DNA of 57,065 nucleotides from the IMG/VR virus record IMGVR_UViG_3300018416_002064, positions 1 through 57,065 of that record; one strand, 5' to 3'. A program made the position numbers and the translations under genes. The notes beneath the pieces are model-generated. The model saw nothing but the letters and a program-made list of their open reading frames with translations. It had not been told where the DNA came from and searched no databases. The DNA comes from a virus. Every line of letters starts with the position of its first letter. Within the stretch, counting starts at the first letter, position 1. Shown piece after piece: positions 39,056 through 47,934 of the stretch.

Positions 39056-42000
39056 TAATATGAAACCTCTTCGTATCTTTCTTTAAGCCACTCCCACTCA
39101 TAACTTAAACGTAACTTTTCAAAGTCACCATCAACTTCATTGAAGTATTCTTCTCCGTCTAATGCACCTTTGATTGATTCTTGGAAGAAAGGCTGATCTG
39201 GATCTGCTTCGTTCAACCATGCTTCTAATCGTTTCTTACTAATCTCTGTATCATCAACTAATAACTTAATAACTTCTCTAAATGCTGTACGCCATGTAGA
39301 GAATTCATCTGTGTTATACTGTGCGATGCCTGATAGTAAAGGCACACTTGCATGTTCATCATCTAACGTAAAGTCTAAGCCATAACCATAGTTCTTAAGT
39401 GTTAAGTCTTTGTTATACGCAATCATAGCCTGATGTCCATAGACTAATCCATTGACTGGATTCTTTGCTTCAAAGATATAATGCTTAGGTTGTTGCATTC
39501 TATCTGGTTGCCAGTTAAAGTCAAACTTGGGCGATACTTTTAGTTTAGCAAATACAGTAAACGCCCAAGGTGTTTCACTTGCTTCTGCTGATGCGTGATA
39601 TGCTTGTACACGACCATCAACACCATCTACTCTTACTACTCTGTTTGGTACATTTTTTGTAATTTTTTGCAGATGTTCCCAATTTTCCTCTGCTCCTTTC
39701 TCTCCGTTTGATAAGAAAACAATATCCATAGGCTTCGATAACGCAAGTCTATTGGCATTTTTAATATATGGGTATTCGTATAGTTCTCTCTTTACATGAT
39801 CTTTTACTTCACGTGGAACTATAATTCTAGTTGCTCCTGTAGATTGTACTATGATGTTTTTAGACTCTGCTGTCCATAATGACATAGGTTCTTCATCAAC
39901 TACTTGTATATCTTCATCTGTTTTAGACACTAGAGTTACATAAGGAAACTCGTCTATATCTTTTAACGTCTTTGTATGTGTATCACTCTCAGAAACGATT
40001 ACAGGCGCTCTCAGACGTTGTGTACGCAACGTTTGATTGTAGTTTATCTTCTCATAGTCTTCTAATGATTCCATGTTGTCGATCAAATCACGTGTTTTAT
40101 TAACGTCAATAAAGAATGTATCTCCAAACTTTTGTTTACTGCTTGGAAACACATGCAATTGGTCACGTGCAAATGGATCGCATATATAAGAGAAGTCAAA
40201 GTCACTGTAATCACAGATTGAGGATGCTATCCATATGTGATGTTCTTTACGTTTAGGTTGATCTTTAACAATCTTTTTCAACGTAGTAAGATAATCTGTG
40301 TCATGTTCGATAGTACTTACACGTTGTCTTGGTGCTTTGTCTTGTAGTTGCTTAACAACTGCTTCTGTTTGTTTATTCCCATGATCGACAACTACAATAT
40401 CGTATACACATTCAGTGGCTACTGCTCTGTTTTCTTTTACAAAGTTTAAGTTGTCTAAGTGTTCGATGACATTAATGTATTTGGTGTCTTCATTAAATGT
40501 TTCTCTGTTAACCAGGTATGTTGTACCCCAATGCGACCATTGTGTACCGAACACATGTACCATTTTCATTTGCCATGGGTTAGGATAATAATTAAAATCA
40601 AATTCTTCGTAATCTAATTCTGAATTTAAGATCCAAAGTAAACTTGTTGTTGATCTGTTTATACATCTGCGAGTAGTTTCTACCCATGAGTTTAAGTATC
40701 TTGTTTTTTGTATGTTGGGATATCTCTCCTGTAATTTTGCAAATCGTTCTTTTGCTTCTTTGTTACCTCTATCAACATAGAACATATCTAAGTTGGCTTG
40801 TATTTCTCCTATAGAATCAGTCTCAACATAGTTAATTGTTGCATCTTTAAAGATTGCTGAGTTCACAAAATATGTTTGCGTGTTGATATTATCTTTAGAA
40901 CCGAACGCATGAATATAATTAGATTGATACACATCAGGTCTCCAACTAAAGTCAAAGTCTGTGTAAACTAAATCCATATTCAATGCCCAGAATACTTCGT
41001 TTGGATGCTGTGCTACTAAATCTTCTAAAGTTGTTTCAATAAAGTAAACATCGATTTCGTCAGGTATTACATTGTCTGATTCAACGTTTTGTAAATATAA
41101 TACTTTGCCATCATTGCCGGGTTGTACATACTTAGGACCGTCATCTTTACCTGCTGTACTACCGAACTGATAGATTGCAGGATCTGCTGTATCATCTGGG
41201 TGCCACGAAAAGTCAAACTTGCTAACGTCTAAGTCACCGGGCACTACCCAATGCAGACGTTTACTGTTTGCTAACTTACGTGCTTTAATAATTCTTGTAT
41301 CAACATACTTGATGTCTTTTGCACCGGGCACTGTATATGTTGGTCCACCTGTCTTTTGATGCTGTGTACCAAATTGATAAATGAACGGATCATCTTCTGC
41401 GTATGGATGCCAACTAAAGTCAAAGTCTTCGATATCTGTCGGGACTTTCCAGTTTGTTCTGTCACCTGTATCTAATGAGTACGCAACTGGTTGCTCAATA
41501 TACTTGACTTTAGTAGCACCTTGAACTGTATACTTTGGACCACCTGTTAGTGCCCACTGAGTACCGAACTGATAAATGAAGGGCTCGTCTAAGATATCTG
41601 GATGCCATGAGAAATCAAATCCTTCAACATCAATGCCTTCTGGTATTTCCCAGTTCTTTTTGTTTGGTAATTTGTGAGCAATATTTCCTTCTACATATTT
41701 TACTTCAGTTGCACCCTCAACAATAAACTGCGGTCCACCTGTCTTTTGCCACTGCGTACCAAACTGATAAATGTATGGTTGATCTTCAAGCGGAGATGGT
41801 CTCCAACCAAAGTCAAAATCTTTTGTATCTACATCATCAGGTATAATCCAATCTTCATCGTTTTCTTCTAATTGTGCAACTACATCGTGTACATACTTAA
41901 CAGACTCTGCACCTATAACTCTATATTCGATAGTAGGCATTTCTTCTGCTGAATAAAACTTGTTACCAAACTGATAAATGAATGGCTCGTCTGTTTCATC

Positions 42001-44622
42001 GTGGTGCCAACTGTAGTCAAAGTCTTTAATTTTATAGTTACCTAACGTTCCCCAATGTCTATTGTTGGGGTCAGGTAATCTTTTTGATTTTATAATACGT
42101 GTGTCAATATACTTGACAGCACTCCCTTCATGTGCGCCGGGTGTGATGTATTTGTGTCCACCTGTCTTTTGCCATTGAGTGCCAAACTGATAGATAAACG
42201 GCTCATCTTCTGCATAAGGATGCCATGAATAGTCGAAATCATCTTCATCAATTAATTTAGGATCAAACTCCCAATTGTCTTTACACGGCAATGCTTTTGA
42301 TACTTGATCTTCTACGTATTTTACTTCTTCTGCACCCTCAACCGTATAAACAGGTCCGCCACTTAGTGCCCATTGAGTAGGAAATCTATAAATGTAAGGT
42401 GGACTTGTTGCATCTGGATGCCAACTGTAATCAAATTTATCACTATCGATATTTTCAGGCACAGTCCAGTTGTCTATTTTAGGTAATGCTTTTGCTTTAA
42501 ACTGTGTTTCATATTTTACTTCAGTTGCTCCTTCTACATGATATCTTGGACCACCAGTCTTTTGCCATTGCGTACCAAACTCATGTATCATTGCTGGTTC
42601 GTTAGGATTAGGTTTCCAACTAAAATCAAACTCACTTACGTCTATGTCTTCTGGTATCTCCCAGTTTGTTTTATCATGTCCTAATGTTGCTATCAAGTCA
42701 TTAACATAACTAACTTCGTCTGCTCCAATGACTCTATACTCTAACGTAGGCATTTGTTCAGCAGGATAATATTGATTACCAAACTGATAGATAAATGGCT
42801 CTGATGTTTCATCGGGATGCCAACTAAAATCAAACCCTTTAATACAATAGTTATTCAATACTCTGAAACTATTTGGATCTGCTAGTCTAGTTGCTTTTAA
42901 AATTCTTGTATCGATATATTTGATAGCACTGCCTTCATGTACACCTGGAGTAATATATTTTGGTCCACCTGTTTTTTGCCATTGAGTACCAAATTGATAA
43001 ATGTACGGCTCATCTTCTGCGTAAGGGTGCCAAGAAAAATCAAATGAATCTTCTTCGATTAACTTAGGATCAAATTCCCAATTATCTTTGCATGGCAATG
43101 CTTTTGCTACTTGTGAATCTACATATTTAATTTCTTCTGCATCATCACAACGATATACAGGACCACCTGACATAGCCCATTGAGTTGGAAAATGATAGAT
43201 GTATGGTACAGGTTCTGTTGAGTCTGGATGCCATGAGAAATCAAATTCACTTGTATCTATATTGTCAGGTATTTCCCACTTATCTTCGGTGGGTGTTGCA
43301 ATTGCGTAAAAAATATTTTGATATTTTGTTTCTGTTGCACCCTCTACAGTATAGATAGGTCCACCTGTCTTCTGATGTTGAGTACCGAACTCATGTATCA
43401 TAGCCGGCTCGTTAGGATTAGGTTCCCAACTAAAATCAAATGTATATTTTTGAATGTTGTCAGGTATTGTCCAGTTATCAGCACACGGCATACGTACAGT
43501 TGTTTCTGGCATAAACTGATATTCAGTTGCTCCTTCTACTTTAAACTCTATACTAACTTTATCTTCTGCTTTATTCCATTGATTTCCCCACGCATAGATA
43601 TAAGGTGGACTAGTAGGATTAGGTCTCCAACTAAAATCAAATTCATTCATGTCGATTTTTTCGTTAAACTCAAATAACTCTGGCTTTGACTTTAGTTTAG
43701 GTGTATATTCGGTAACATACTTGACTGCTTCTGCGCCTTCGACTTTGTATATAAGTGTAGGCATAATTGTACCATCGTATAATTGATTACCAAACACATA
43801 ATTAAATAGTTCTGTTTCGTTTGGATCAGGTCTCCATGTAAAGTCAAATGAATCTTCTTCAATTTCTTCTAACACTTCCCACACAGACATATCTACTGCT
43901 AAGTCTACTGGTTTATCAATGTACTTAATTGTACCGTCATTACCAGGTACATGATATTCTAAGATTGGTACTTGTTCTGCGGGTGCCCACTTGCTTCCCC
44001 ATACATAGATAAATGGCTCTGTGTCTAATGGGTCTGGACGCCATGTAAAGTCTACTTTACTTTCATCGATAGGTTCATTAATTTTCCACCTAGACATCTG
44101 TGGTTCAAGTTCGACAATAGTATCCATATACTTGACATGTCCTACATTATCAGGCGTATGATATTCTACAACACTTCTTTGTTCTGCTGTTGCAAATTTA
44201 CTTCCCCATACATAAATGTAGGGAGGATCTGTAGGGTCTGGATGCCATGAAAAGTCAAATTTACTCTCATCAATTGTGTCAAACAGTTTCCAGCATTGAT
44301 TTTTAATAGACTTGCGTTTGATGGGTGCAACATCTGCACGATAAACTCTGATATCACTTTGTTCTTTAGCACATAACCAAGTGCCTGAATCTTTTTGATG
44401 TTGACTAGGCCATATGTTGTTGTGTTCTTCTGCCCAAACGTCTTCATCTGGTAAAAAATCAAAATCAAATTCCCAATCAAATCCTGTGTAATCACAAAAC
44501 TCATTGATTATCCAAAAGTGATCTGTCGTGGCTTCTTTGCGAGCCTCATCTATATCGAAAACTTGTCGTTCTCTAGGGTGAACGTTTGGTTTTTCACCAA
44601 AGTAAAATACGTCTCTAAGCAT
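39055..44622 (-). CDS. Giant repeat protein, 1855 aa
   Basis: The protein is built from 21 recognisable copies of a module of roughly 65-95 residues with the core FDFSWHPDxxxPFIYQFGTQ and, in most, a following GGPxYTVEGATEVKYV strand. No signal peptide or membrane segment. Copies 1 and 18-21 are divergent. The last one (FDFNWQPDRMQQPKHYIFEA, then NPVNGLVYGHQAMIAYN) looks most like an intact domain; segments such as YDIVVVDHGNKQTEAVVKQL resemble nucleotide-sugar-binding folds. It sits beside carbamoyltransferase and glycosyltransferase-like genes, so a glycan-related scaffold or enzyme array is possible, as is a fibre. Function unknown. Confidence 0.75.
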   Translation of the reverse strand: MLRDVFYFGEKPNVHPRERQVFDIDEARKEATTDHFWIINEFCDYTGFDWEFDFDFLPDEDVWAEEHNNIWPSQHQKDSGTWLCAKEQSDIRVYRADVAPIKRKSIKNQCWKLFDTIDESKFDFSWHPDPTDPPYIYVWGSKFATAEQRSVVEYHTPDNVGHVKYMDTIVELEPQMSRWKINEPIDESKVDFTWRPDPLDTEPFIYVWGSKWAPAEQVPILEYHVPGNDGTIKYIDKPVDLAVDMSVWEVLEEIEEDSFDFTWRPDPNETELFNYVFGNQLYDGTIMPTLIYKVEGAEAVKYVTEYTPKLKSKPELFEFNEKIDMNEFDFSWRPNPTSPPYIYAWGNQWNKAEDKVSIEFKVEGATEYQFMPETTVRMPCADNWTIPDNIQKYTFDFSWEPNPNEPAMIHEFGTQHQKTGGPIYTVEGATETKYQNIFYAIATPTEDKWEIPDNIDTSEFDFSWHPDSTEPVPYIYHFPTQWAMSGGPVYRCDDAEEIKYVDSQVAKALPCKDNWEFDPKLIEEDSFDFSWHPYAEDEPYIYQFGTQWQKTGGPKYITPGVHEGSAIKYIDTRILKATRLADPNSFRVLNNYCIKGFDFSWHPDETSEPFIYQFGNQYYPAEQMPTLEYRVIGADEVSYVNDLIATLGHDKTNWEIPEDIDVSEFDFSWKPNPNEPAMIHEFGTQWQKTGGPRYHVEGATEVKYETQFKAKALPKIDNWTVPENIDSDKFDYSWHPDATSPPYIYRFPTQWALSGGPVYTVEGAEEVKYVEDQVSKALPCKDNWEFDPKLIDEDDFDYSWHPYAEDEPFIYQFGTQWQKTGGHKYITPGAHEGSAVKYIDTRIIKSKRLPDPNNRHWGTLGNYKIKDFDYSWHHDETDEPFIYQFGNKFYSAEEMPTIEYRVIGAESVKYVHDVVAQLEENDEDWIIPDDVDTKDFDFGWRPSPLEDQPYIYQFGTQWQKTGGPQFIVEGATEVKYVEGNIAHKLPNKKNWEIPEGIDVEGFDFSWHPDILDEPFIYQFGTQWALTGGPKYTVQGATKVKYIEQPVAYSLDTGDRTNWKVPTDIEDFDFSWHPYAEDDPFIYQFGTQHQKTGGPTYTVPGAKDIKYVDTRIIKARKLANSKRLHWVVPGDLDVSKFDFSWHPDDTADPAIYQFGSTAGKDDGPKYVQPGNDGKVLYLQNVESDNVIPDEIDVYFIETTLEDLVAQHPNEVFWALNMDLVYTDFDFSWRPDVYQSNYIHAFGSKDNINTQTYFVNSAIFKDATINYVETDSIGEIQANLDMFYVDRGNKEAKERFAKLQERYPNIQKTRYLNSWVETTRRCINRSTTSLLWILNSELDYEEFDFNYYPNPWQMKMVHVFGTQWSHWGTTYLVNRETFNEDTKYINVIEHLDNLNFVKENRAVATECVYDIVVVDHGNKQTEAVVKQLQDKAPRQRVSTIEHDTDYLTTLKKIVKDQPKRKEHHIWIASSICDYSDFDFSYICDPFARDQLHVFPSSKQKFGDTFFIDVNKTRDLIDNMESLEDYEKINYNQTLRTQRLRAPVIVSESDTHTKTLKDIDEFPYVTLVSKTDEDIQVVDEEPMSLWTAESKNIIVQSTGATRIIVPREVKDHVKRELYEYPYIKNANRLALSKPMDIVFLSNGEKGAEENWEHLQKITKNVPNRVVRVDGVDGRVQAYHASAEASETPWAFTVFAKLKVSPKFDFNWQPDRMQQPKHYIFEAKNPVNGLVYGHQAMIAYNKDLTLKNYGYGLDFTLDDEHASVPLLSGIAQYNTDEFSTWRTAFREVIKLLVDDTEISKKRLEAWLNEADPDQPFFQESIKGALDGEEYFNEVDGDFEKLRLSYEWEWLKERYEEVSY
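39500..44500 (-). repeat. Coding tandem repeats with a four-module super-repeat
   Basis: Within the giant gene, modules 6-9, 10-13 and 14-17 follow the same order of subtypes: EPAMIHEF or similar, an SGGP/TGGP type, a YAEDxPxIYQFGTQ type, then an AEQM-type or end module. The YAED anchor begins at 43011, 42204 and 41391 on the plus strand, spacings of 807 and 813 bp. This points to two rounds of block duplication after the single modules had diverged. Confidence 0.85.
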
Positions 44623-44631
44623 ATTATATAC

Positions 44632-46167
44632 TTATGAAATTACGCGGGTCTTGTAAAGTTTTTCAAATCGATCTGCGTCGGATCTATCATTAACCATGGG
44701 CTCACCTCGTACATTTAATGATGTGTTTAACAAGATAGGACATCCTGTTTCTTTGTACCATGCTTCTAACAATCTACGAATACCTGTACCGTCATTTGGA
44801 ACTGTTTGTACTCTACTTGTGCCGTCTTTATGTACAATAGCAGGGAACTTTTTAGGATACTTACAAGGTGCTGTAACTTGCATATAAGGTGAGTTGTTCC
44901 AATGCGTCGGCATTTCAAAATATTCATCTACAAGTTCTTCTAGTATCATAGGAGCGAACGGTCTAAACTGTTGTCTCTTTTTAATCTTGTTTACTTCTGA
45001 TTTTATCTTTGATCCTCTTGGGTCTGCTAGTAATGATCTAGTTCCCAATGCTCTAGGACCGAACTCAGCACGTCCAGAGGCTATCCCCACAATCTTATCT
45101 TCTTTTAGTGCTTTAACAGTTTCAACAACAGGATAAACACCTACAATATCTGTACCTAAAAATGCGTTTTTCCAATTTAATTTTTTGCCGTAGCCCAATG
45201 CCGCGGCTCCTAATGAATTACCTGCATCACCTGGATTAGGCATAATCCAAATGTTCTCAAAGTATTGACCTAAAAATCTATTAGCAGAACAGTTAAGTGC
45301 GACTCCTCCGCCATAGACTAAGTTGTCACTCTTGTTTAATTGTCTTGCTTTGCTCATTACTATCTTAATAAGTTTTTCTACGTATACTTGTGCTGATGCG
45401 GCTATGTCGAACTCATCTGCACCTTCTAAGAATGAATCGTCAATACCAATGTGTGTATTTTCTTTAAACAACAATGAATCTGTGTGGGCGCCGAACTTAT
45501 CTTCTATGTCTTTAACATATTTAGGCTCACCATATGCGGCCATACCCATTAAAATGTATTCTTCATCTAGTGGGCGTAAACCTAATCTTGCTGTCATTGC
45601 ACTATAGTATAATCCAATAGAGTTAGGATACTTAAGTGTCCACAACTTTTTATATTTTGCTTTGCCTTTTTTATTGTAATAACCTTTCCAAATAGTAGCA
45701 CAATCATTTTCACCGATCGCATCTATAATAACTATAGTTGCTTCATCAAAAGATGATGTTTGAAAACTGGCTGCCGCATGACATTTGTGATGAGGGTGCG
45801 TTTGAACAAAGTGAGGTATATGTCCGTCATGCATAAAATGACCCCATTGTTTTGTAACTCTTTCATATAGAGTATTGTATATGTCAGTACCAAAAATGTC
45901 TGAAAAATTAAATGGTCCTAACTTTTGACCTGCTCTAAACTGGCGCCAGGCTTTTACCCAAGGTCGTTCATAATAGTTTACAAATAACCGGTCGCCGTTA
46001 TCTACCCATTCTAATGCTTCATCGATAATTTCAGGACACAACTCTGAGTCATGTTTCTTTTTACTATATCGTTCACTGTGACCTGCAAATAAAATGTCGC
46101 CGTTGTCGTCTACCAAAGATACGCCGGCATCATGGAATCCGCAACTAATGCCTAAATATTTTTTCAT
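44632..46167 (-). CDS. NodU/CmcH-type carbamoyltransferase
   Basis: 511 aa. N-terminal ASKHA-fold signature GISCGFHDAGVSLVDDNG, then HPHHKCHAAASF (metal/carbamoyl-adenylate site) and the C-terminal RAEFGPRALGTRSLLADPRG typical of the YrdC-like carbamoyltransferase half. Enzymes of this family transfer a carbamoyl group from carbamoyl phosphate to a hydroxyl of a sugar or antibiotic precursor. It is coupled by ATGA to a 49-aa basic protein and lies between the giant repeat protein and an SGNH protein. Confidence 0.92.
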   Translation of the reverse strand: MKKYLGISCGFHDAGVSLVDDNGDILFAGHSERYSKKKHDSELCPEIIDEALEWVDNGDRLFVNYYERPWVKAWRQFRAGQKLGPFNFSDIFGTDIYNTLYERVTKQWGHFMHDGHIPHFVQTHPHHKCHAAASFQTSSFDEATIVIIDAIGENDCATIWKGYYNKKGKAKYKKLWTLKYPNSIGLYYSAMTARLGLRPLDEEYILMGMAAYGEPKYVKDIEDKFGAHTDSLLFKENTHIGIDDSFLEGADEFDIAASAQVYVEKLIKIVMSKARQLNKSDNLVYGGGVALNCSANRFLGQYFENIWIMPNPGDAGNSLGAAALGYGKKLNWKNAFLGTDIVGVYPVVETVKALKEDKIVGIASGRAEFGPRALGTRSLLADPRGSKIKSEVNKIKKRQQFRPFAPMILEELVDEYFEMPTHWNNSPYMQVTAPCKYPKKFPAIVHKDGTSRVQTVPNDGTGIRRLLEAWYKETGCPILLNTSLNVRGEPMVNDRSDADRFEKLYKTRVIS

Positions 46168-46313
46168 TTGTAAATAAACGGATCTCTTTTTTTAAGTTCT
46201 GCTAAACGTTTCTTGTATTCTTTTTCACGTTTATATTTGATGTAGGGCGTCTTTAAGAAATCAGCAATCTTACGTAAGACATTTTTAATTTTATCAATTA
46301 TCTTTTTAAACAT
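46164..46313 (-). CDS. Small basic protein upstream of the carbamoyltransferase, 49 aa
   Basis: MFKKIIDKIKNVLRKIADFL followed by a Lys-rich helix and RDPFIYK. An amphipathic, strongly basic helix suggests membrane or RNA contact. A GAGGAA site lies upstream; the stop overlaps the carbamoyltransferase start (ATGA) and the start overlaps the SGNH gene by 16 bp. Short length is the only weak point. Confidence 0.65.
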   Translation of the reverse strand: MFKKIIDKIKNVLRKIADFLKTPYIKYKREKEYKKRLAELKKRDPFIYK

Positions 46314-47056
46314 TTGTATTCCTCATTAAAGTTAATCAATTCATCAGCAAATAATTTATGCGGTTCTTCGCCGTGATGCCAATACTTTGCTTTTTCGTTG
46401 ACATATCCCAGACGTTGATATTTTTGATAAAATGCTTCGTCTTTATTGTTTAACTGATAGTATTTATTATCATCTACCAAGGGCAGAAGATTTTTGATAG
46501 CAGGTATATCATCTAAAAAGAATGGCATTGCATTTAACATCATATAAGGAATTTTATGTGATTGCAACAAATACTGTATTTGTAAGATTAATTGATATGA
46601 TTGGTATTCTAAGTAAGGTTGATGATTAGCCATAAATTTGTGCAAGTCCGGAGTATATCTTTGTTCTTCTTCATCTCCACCATTCCAACCTATAATAACT
46701 TTATAAAAGTAATCACTGCTCTTTTCGTACCAATCAGTTGAATGTGATGCACTTTGATAGTTGCGTTCTGATTCACTAGGCATTTCTAATCTAGTAGGTT
46801 CTGTCCATGATACAAGTACATTGACGTTCATAGTATCTGGATTATAACAATTGTGAAACCAGTGCATTACTTGTCTACTAATACCTGTATTAGTTGCACC
46901 TACTTGTGCGATATTAACTGGTTTACGTTTTAACTTTTTAGCAACCAATGCACCGTATGAATGCAGTCTATTGTAGTCTGAATCTTCATTGCCGTCAATC
47001 TCAGATCCTGCGGCATGTGAACATCCAGCAATTAATAATATCTTTTCTTTTTTCAT
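46298..47056 (-). CDS. SGNH-like hydrolase, copy 2
   Basis: 252 aa. LLIAGCSHAAGSEIDG near the start gives a block I with Ser, and a Gly/Asn segment VGATNTGISRQVMHW matches block II/III. The C-terminal catalytic pair may be HHGEEPHKLFADELI. A relative of the proteins at 20129 and 54549. GAGGAG ribosome site; ATGA overlap with the PP-loop-like gene. Confidence 0.6.
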   Translation of the reverse strand: MKKEKILLIAGCSHAAGSEIDGNEDSDYNRLHSYGALVAKKLKRKPVNIAQVGATNTGISRQVMHWFHNCYNPDTMNVNVLVSWTEPTRLEMPSESERNYQSASHSTDWYEKSSDYFYKVIIGWNGGDEEEQRYTPDLHKFMANHQPYLEYQSYQLILQIQYLLQSHKIPYMMLNAMPFFLDDIPAIKNLLPLVDDNKYYQLNNKDEAFYQKYQRLGYVNEKAKYWHHGEEPHKLFADELINFNEEYKCLKR

Positions 47057-47934
47057 GCTACTCCTCTCAATCGTTTTACGGTTTCATCATAATCTAAATA
47101 AAAACTGCCATTATATCTTTCTGTAAAATATCTCATGTTTGCTAATACATTTAATTCTGTAAACAAATCTGTTCGTTCAAAAAGTTCCCAACCAGTATAC
47201 TTACTTCGTTTATCTTGTGTCCAAGAATTTTGATTGTACAACGTTCTTTTAATGGGTATTGACGATCTATGCGAAAACTCATTGTTTACTAACTTTTTAA
47301 TAATTGGTTCTTCTAAAAACGCAAGTACTTGTTCACCTGTATATGAACCAAAATCTGAAGTGCCGGGTATTTTGCGAGATTCAAACCAATTACTATAACT
47401 GTTTATTCTTTCCATTTCTTCCCAACACCATGTTCCTTCTTCTGTTTTAATTAATTGCGGTTCACTTGCCATAACCAATGTACCGTCTACTTTAATAAGT
47501 CCTTCCATAAGACTACACATCTGATAAGAACAACATTTAGATTCTTCTGCATTGTCATATAATTTACCGCTTCTAATTAAATCTTCTAAATCTATATCTA
47601 TTACAACTGGATCATAGTTATACTTATTGCACCAATTTAATGCATATCGTGTGTCATGTTTATTATATTTAAAATCTTTACCATAACTTATAATTGCAAC
47701 TTTAAATGGTATTTCTGCTTCTCTAAAAACATTAACCATATACTCGCCGTCGTTGCCTCCCCCAAACATAAGATGTAAATCATTATTTGATTTTTCATAT
47801 AGTATGTGAGCAGATGTAGTTGCTTCTTCGTAGAATGACCCTACTCTGTTTTTTACCGGTTTAATATCAACTGTAAACTCGTTTCCGTTACCACTGAATA
47901 CTAAACAATCATCATGTACTACGCCTATTTCCAT
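47053..47934 (-). CDS. PP-loop ATP pyrophosphatase-like protein with altered loop
   Basis: 293 aa. LHLMFGGGNDGEYMVNVFRE (about 53-72) occupies the place of the SGGxDS PP-loop used by asparagine synthetase- and PAPS-reductase-type enzymes to bind ATP, followed by a Rossmann-like VAIISYGKDFKYNKHDTRYA. The loop reads GGGNDG, lacking the first and last Ser, so ATP use is uncertain. It may be a diverged amidotransferase or ligase in the modification cassette. TAATG overlap with the upstream gene. Confidence 0.55.
   Translation of the reverse strand: MEIGVVHDDCLVFSGNGNEFTVDIKPVKNRVGSFYEEATTSAHILYEKSNNDLHLMFGGGNDGEYMVNVFREAEIPFKVAIISYGKDFKYNKHDTRYALNWCNKYNYDPVVIDIDLEDLIRSGKLYDNAEESKCCSYQMCSLMEGLIKVDGTLVMASEPQLIKTEEGTWCWEEMERINSYSNWFESRKIPGTSDFGSYTGEQVLAFLEEPIIKKLVNNEFSHRSSIPIKRTLYNQNSWTQDKRSKYTGWELFERTDLFTELNVLANMRYFTERYNGSFYLDYDETVKRLRGVA

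Noticed and set aside
46440-46470. AATAAATA inside the SGNH gene as a late promoter
   Set aside because: It lies deep in coding sequence with no start codon or gene boundary nearby; probably chance in AT-rich DNA.
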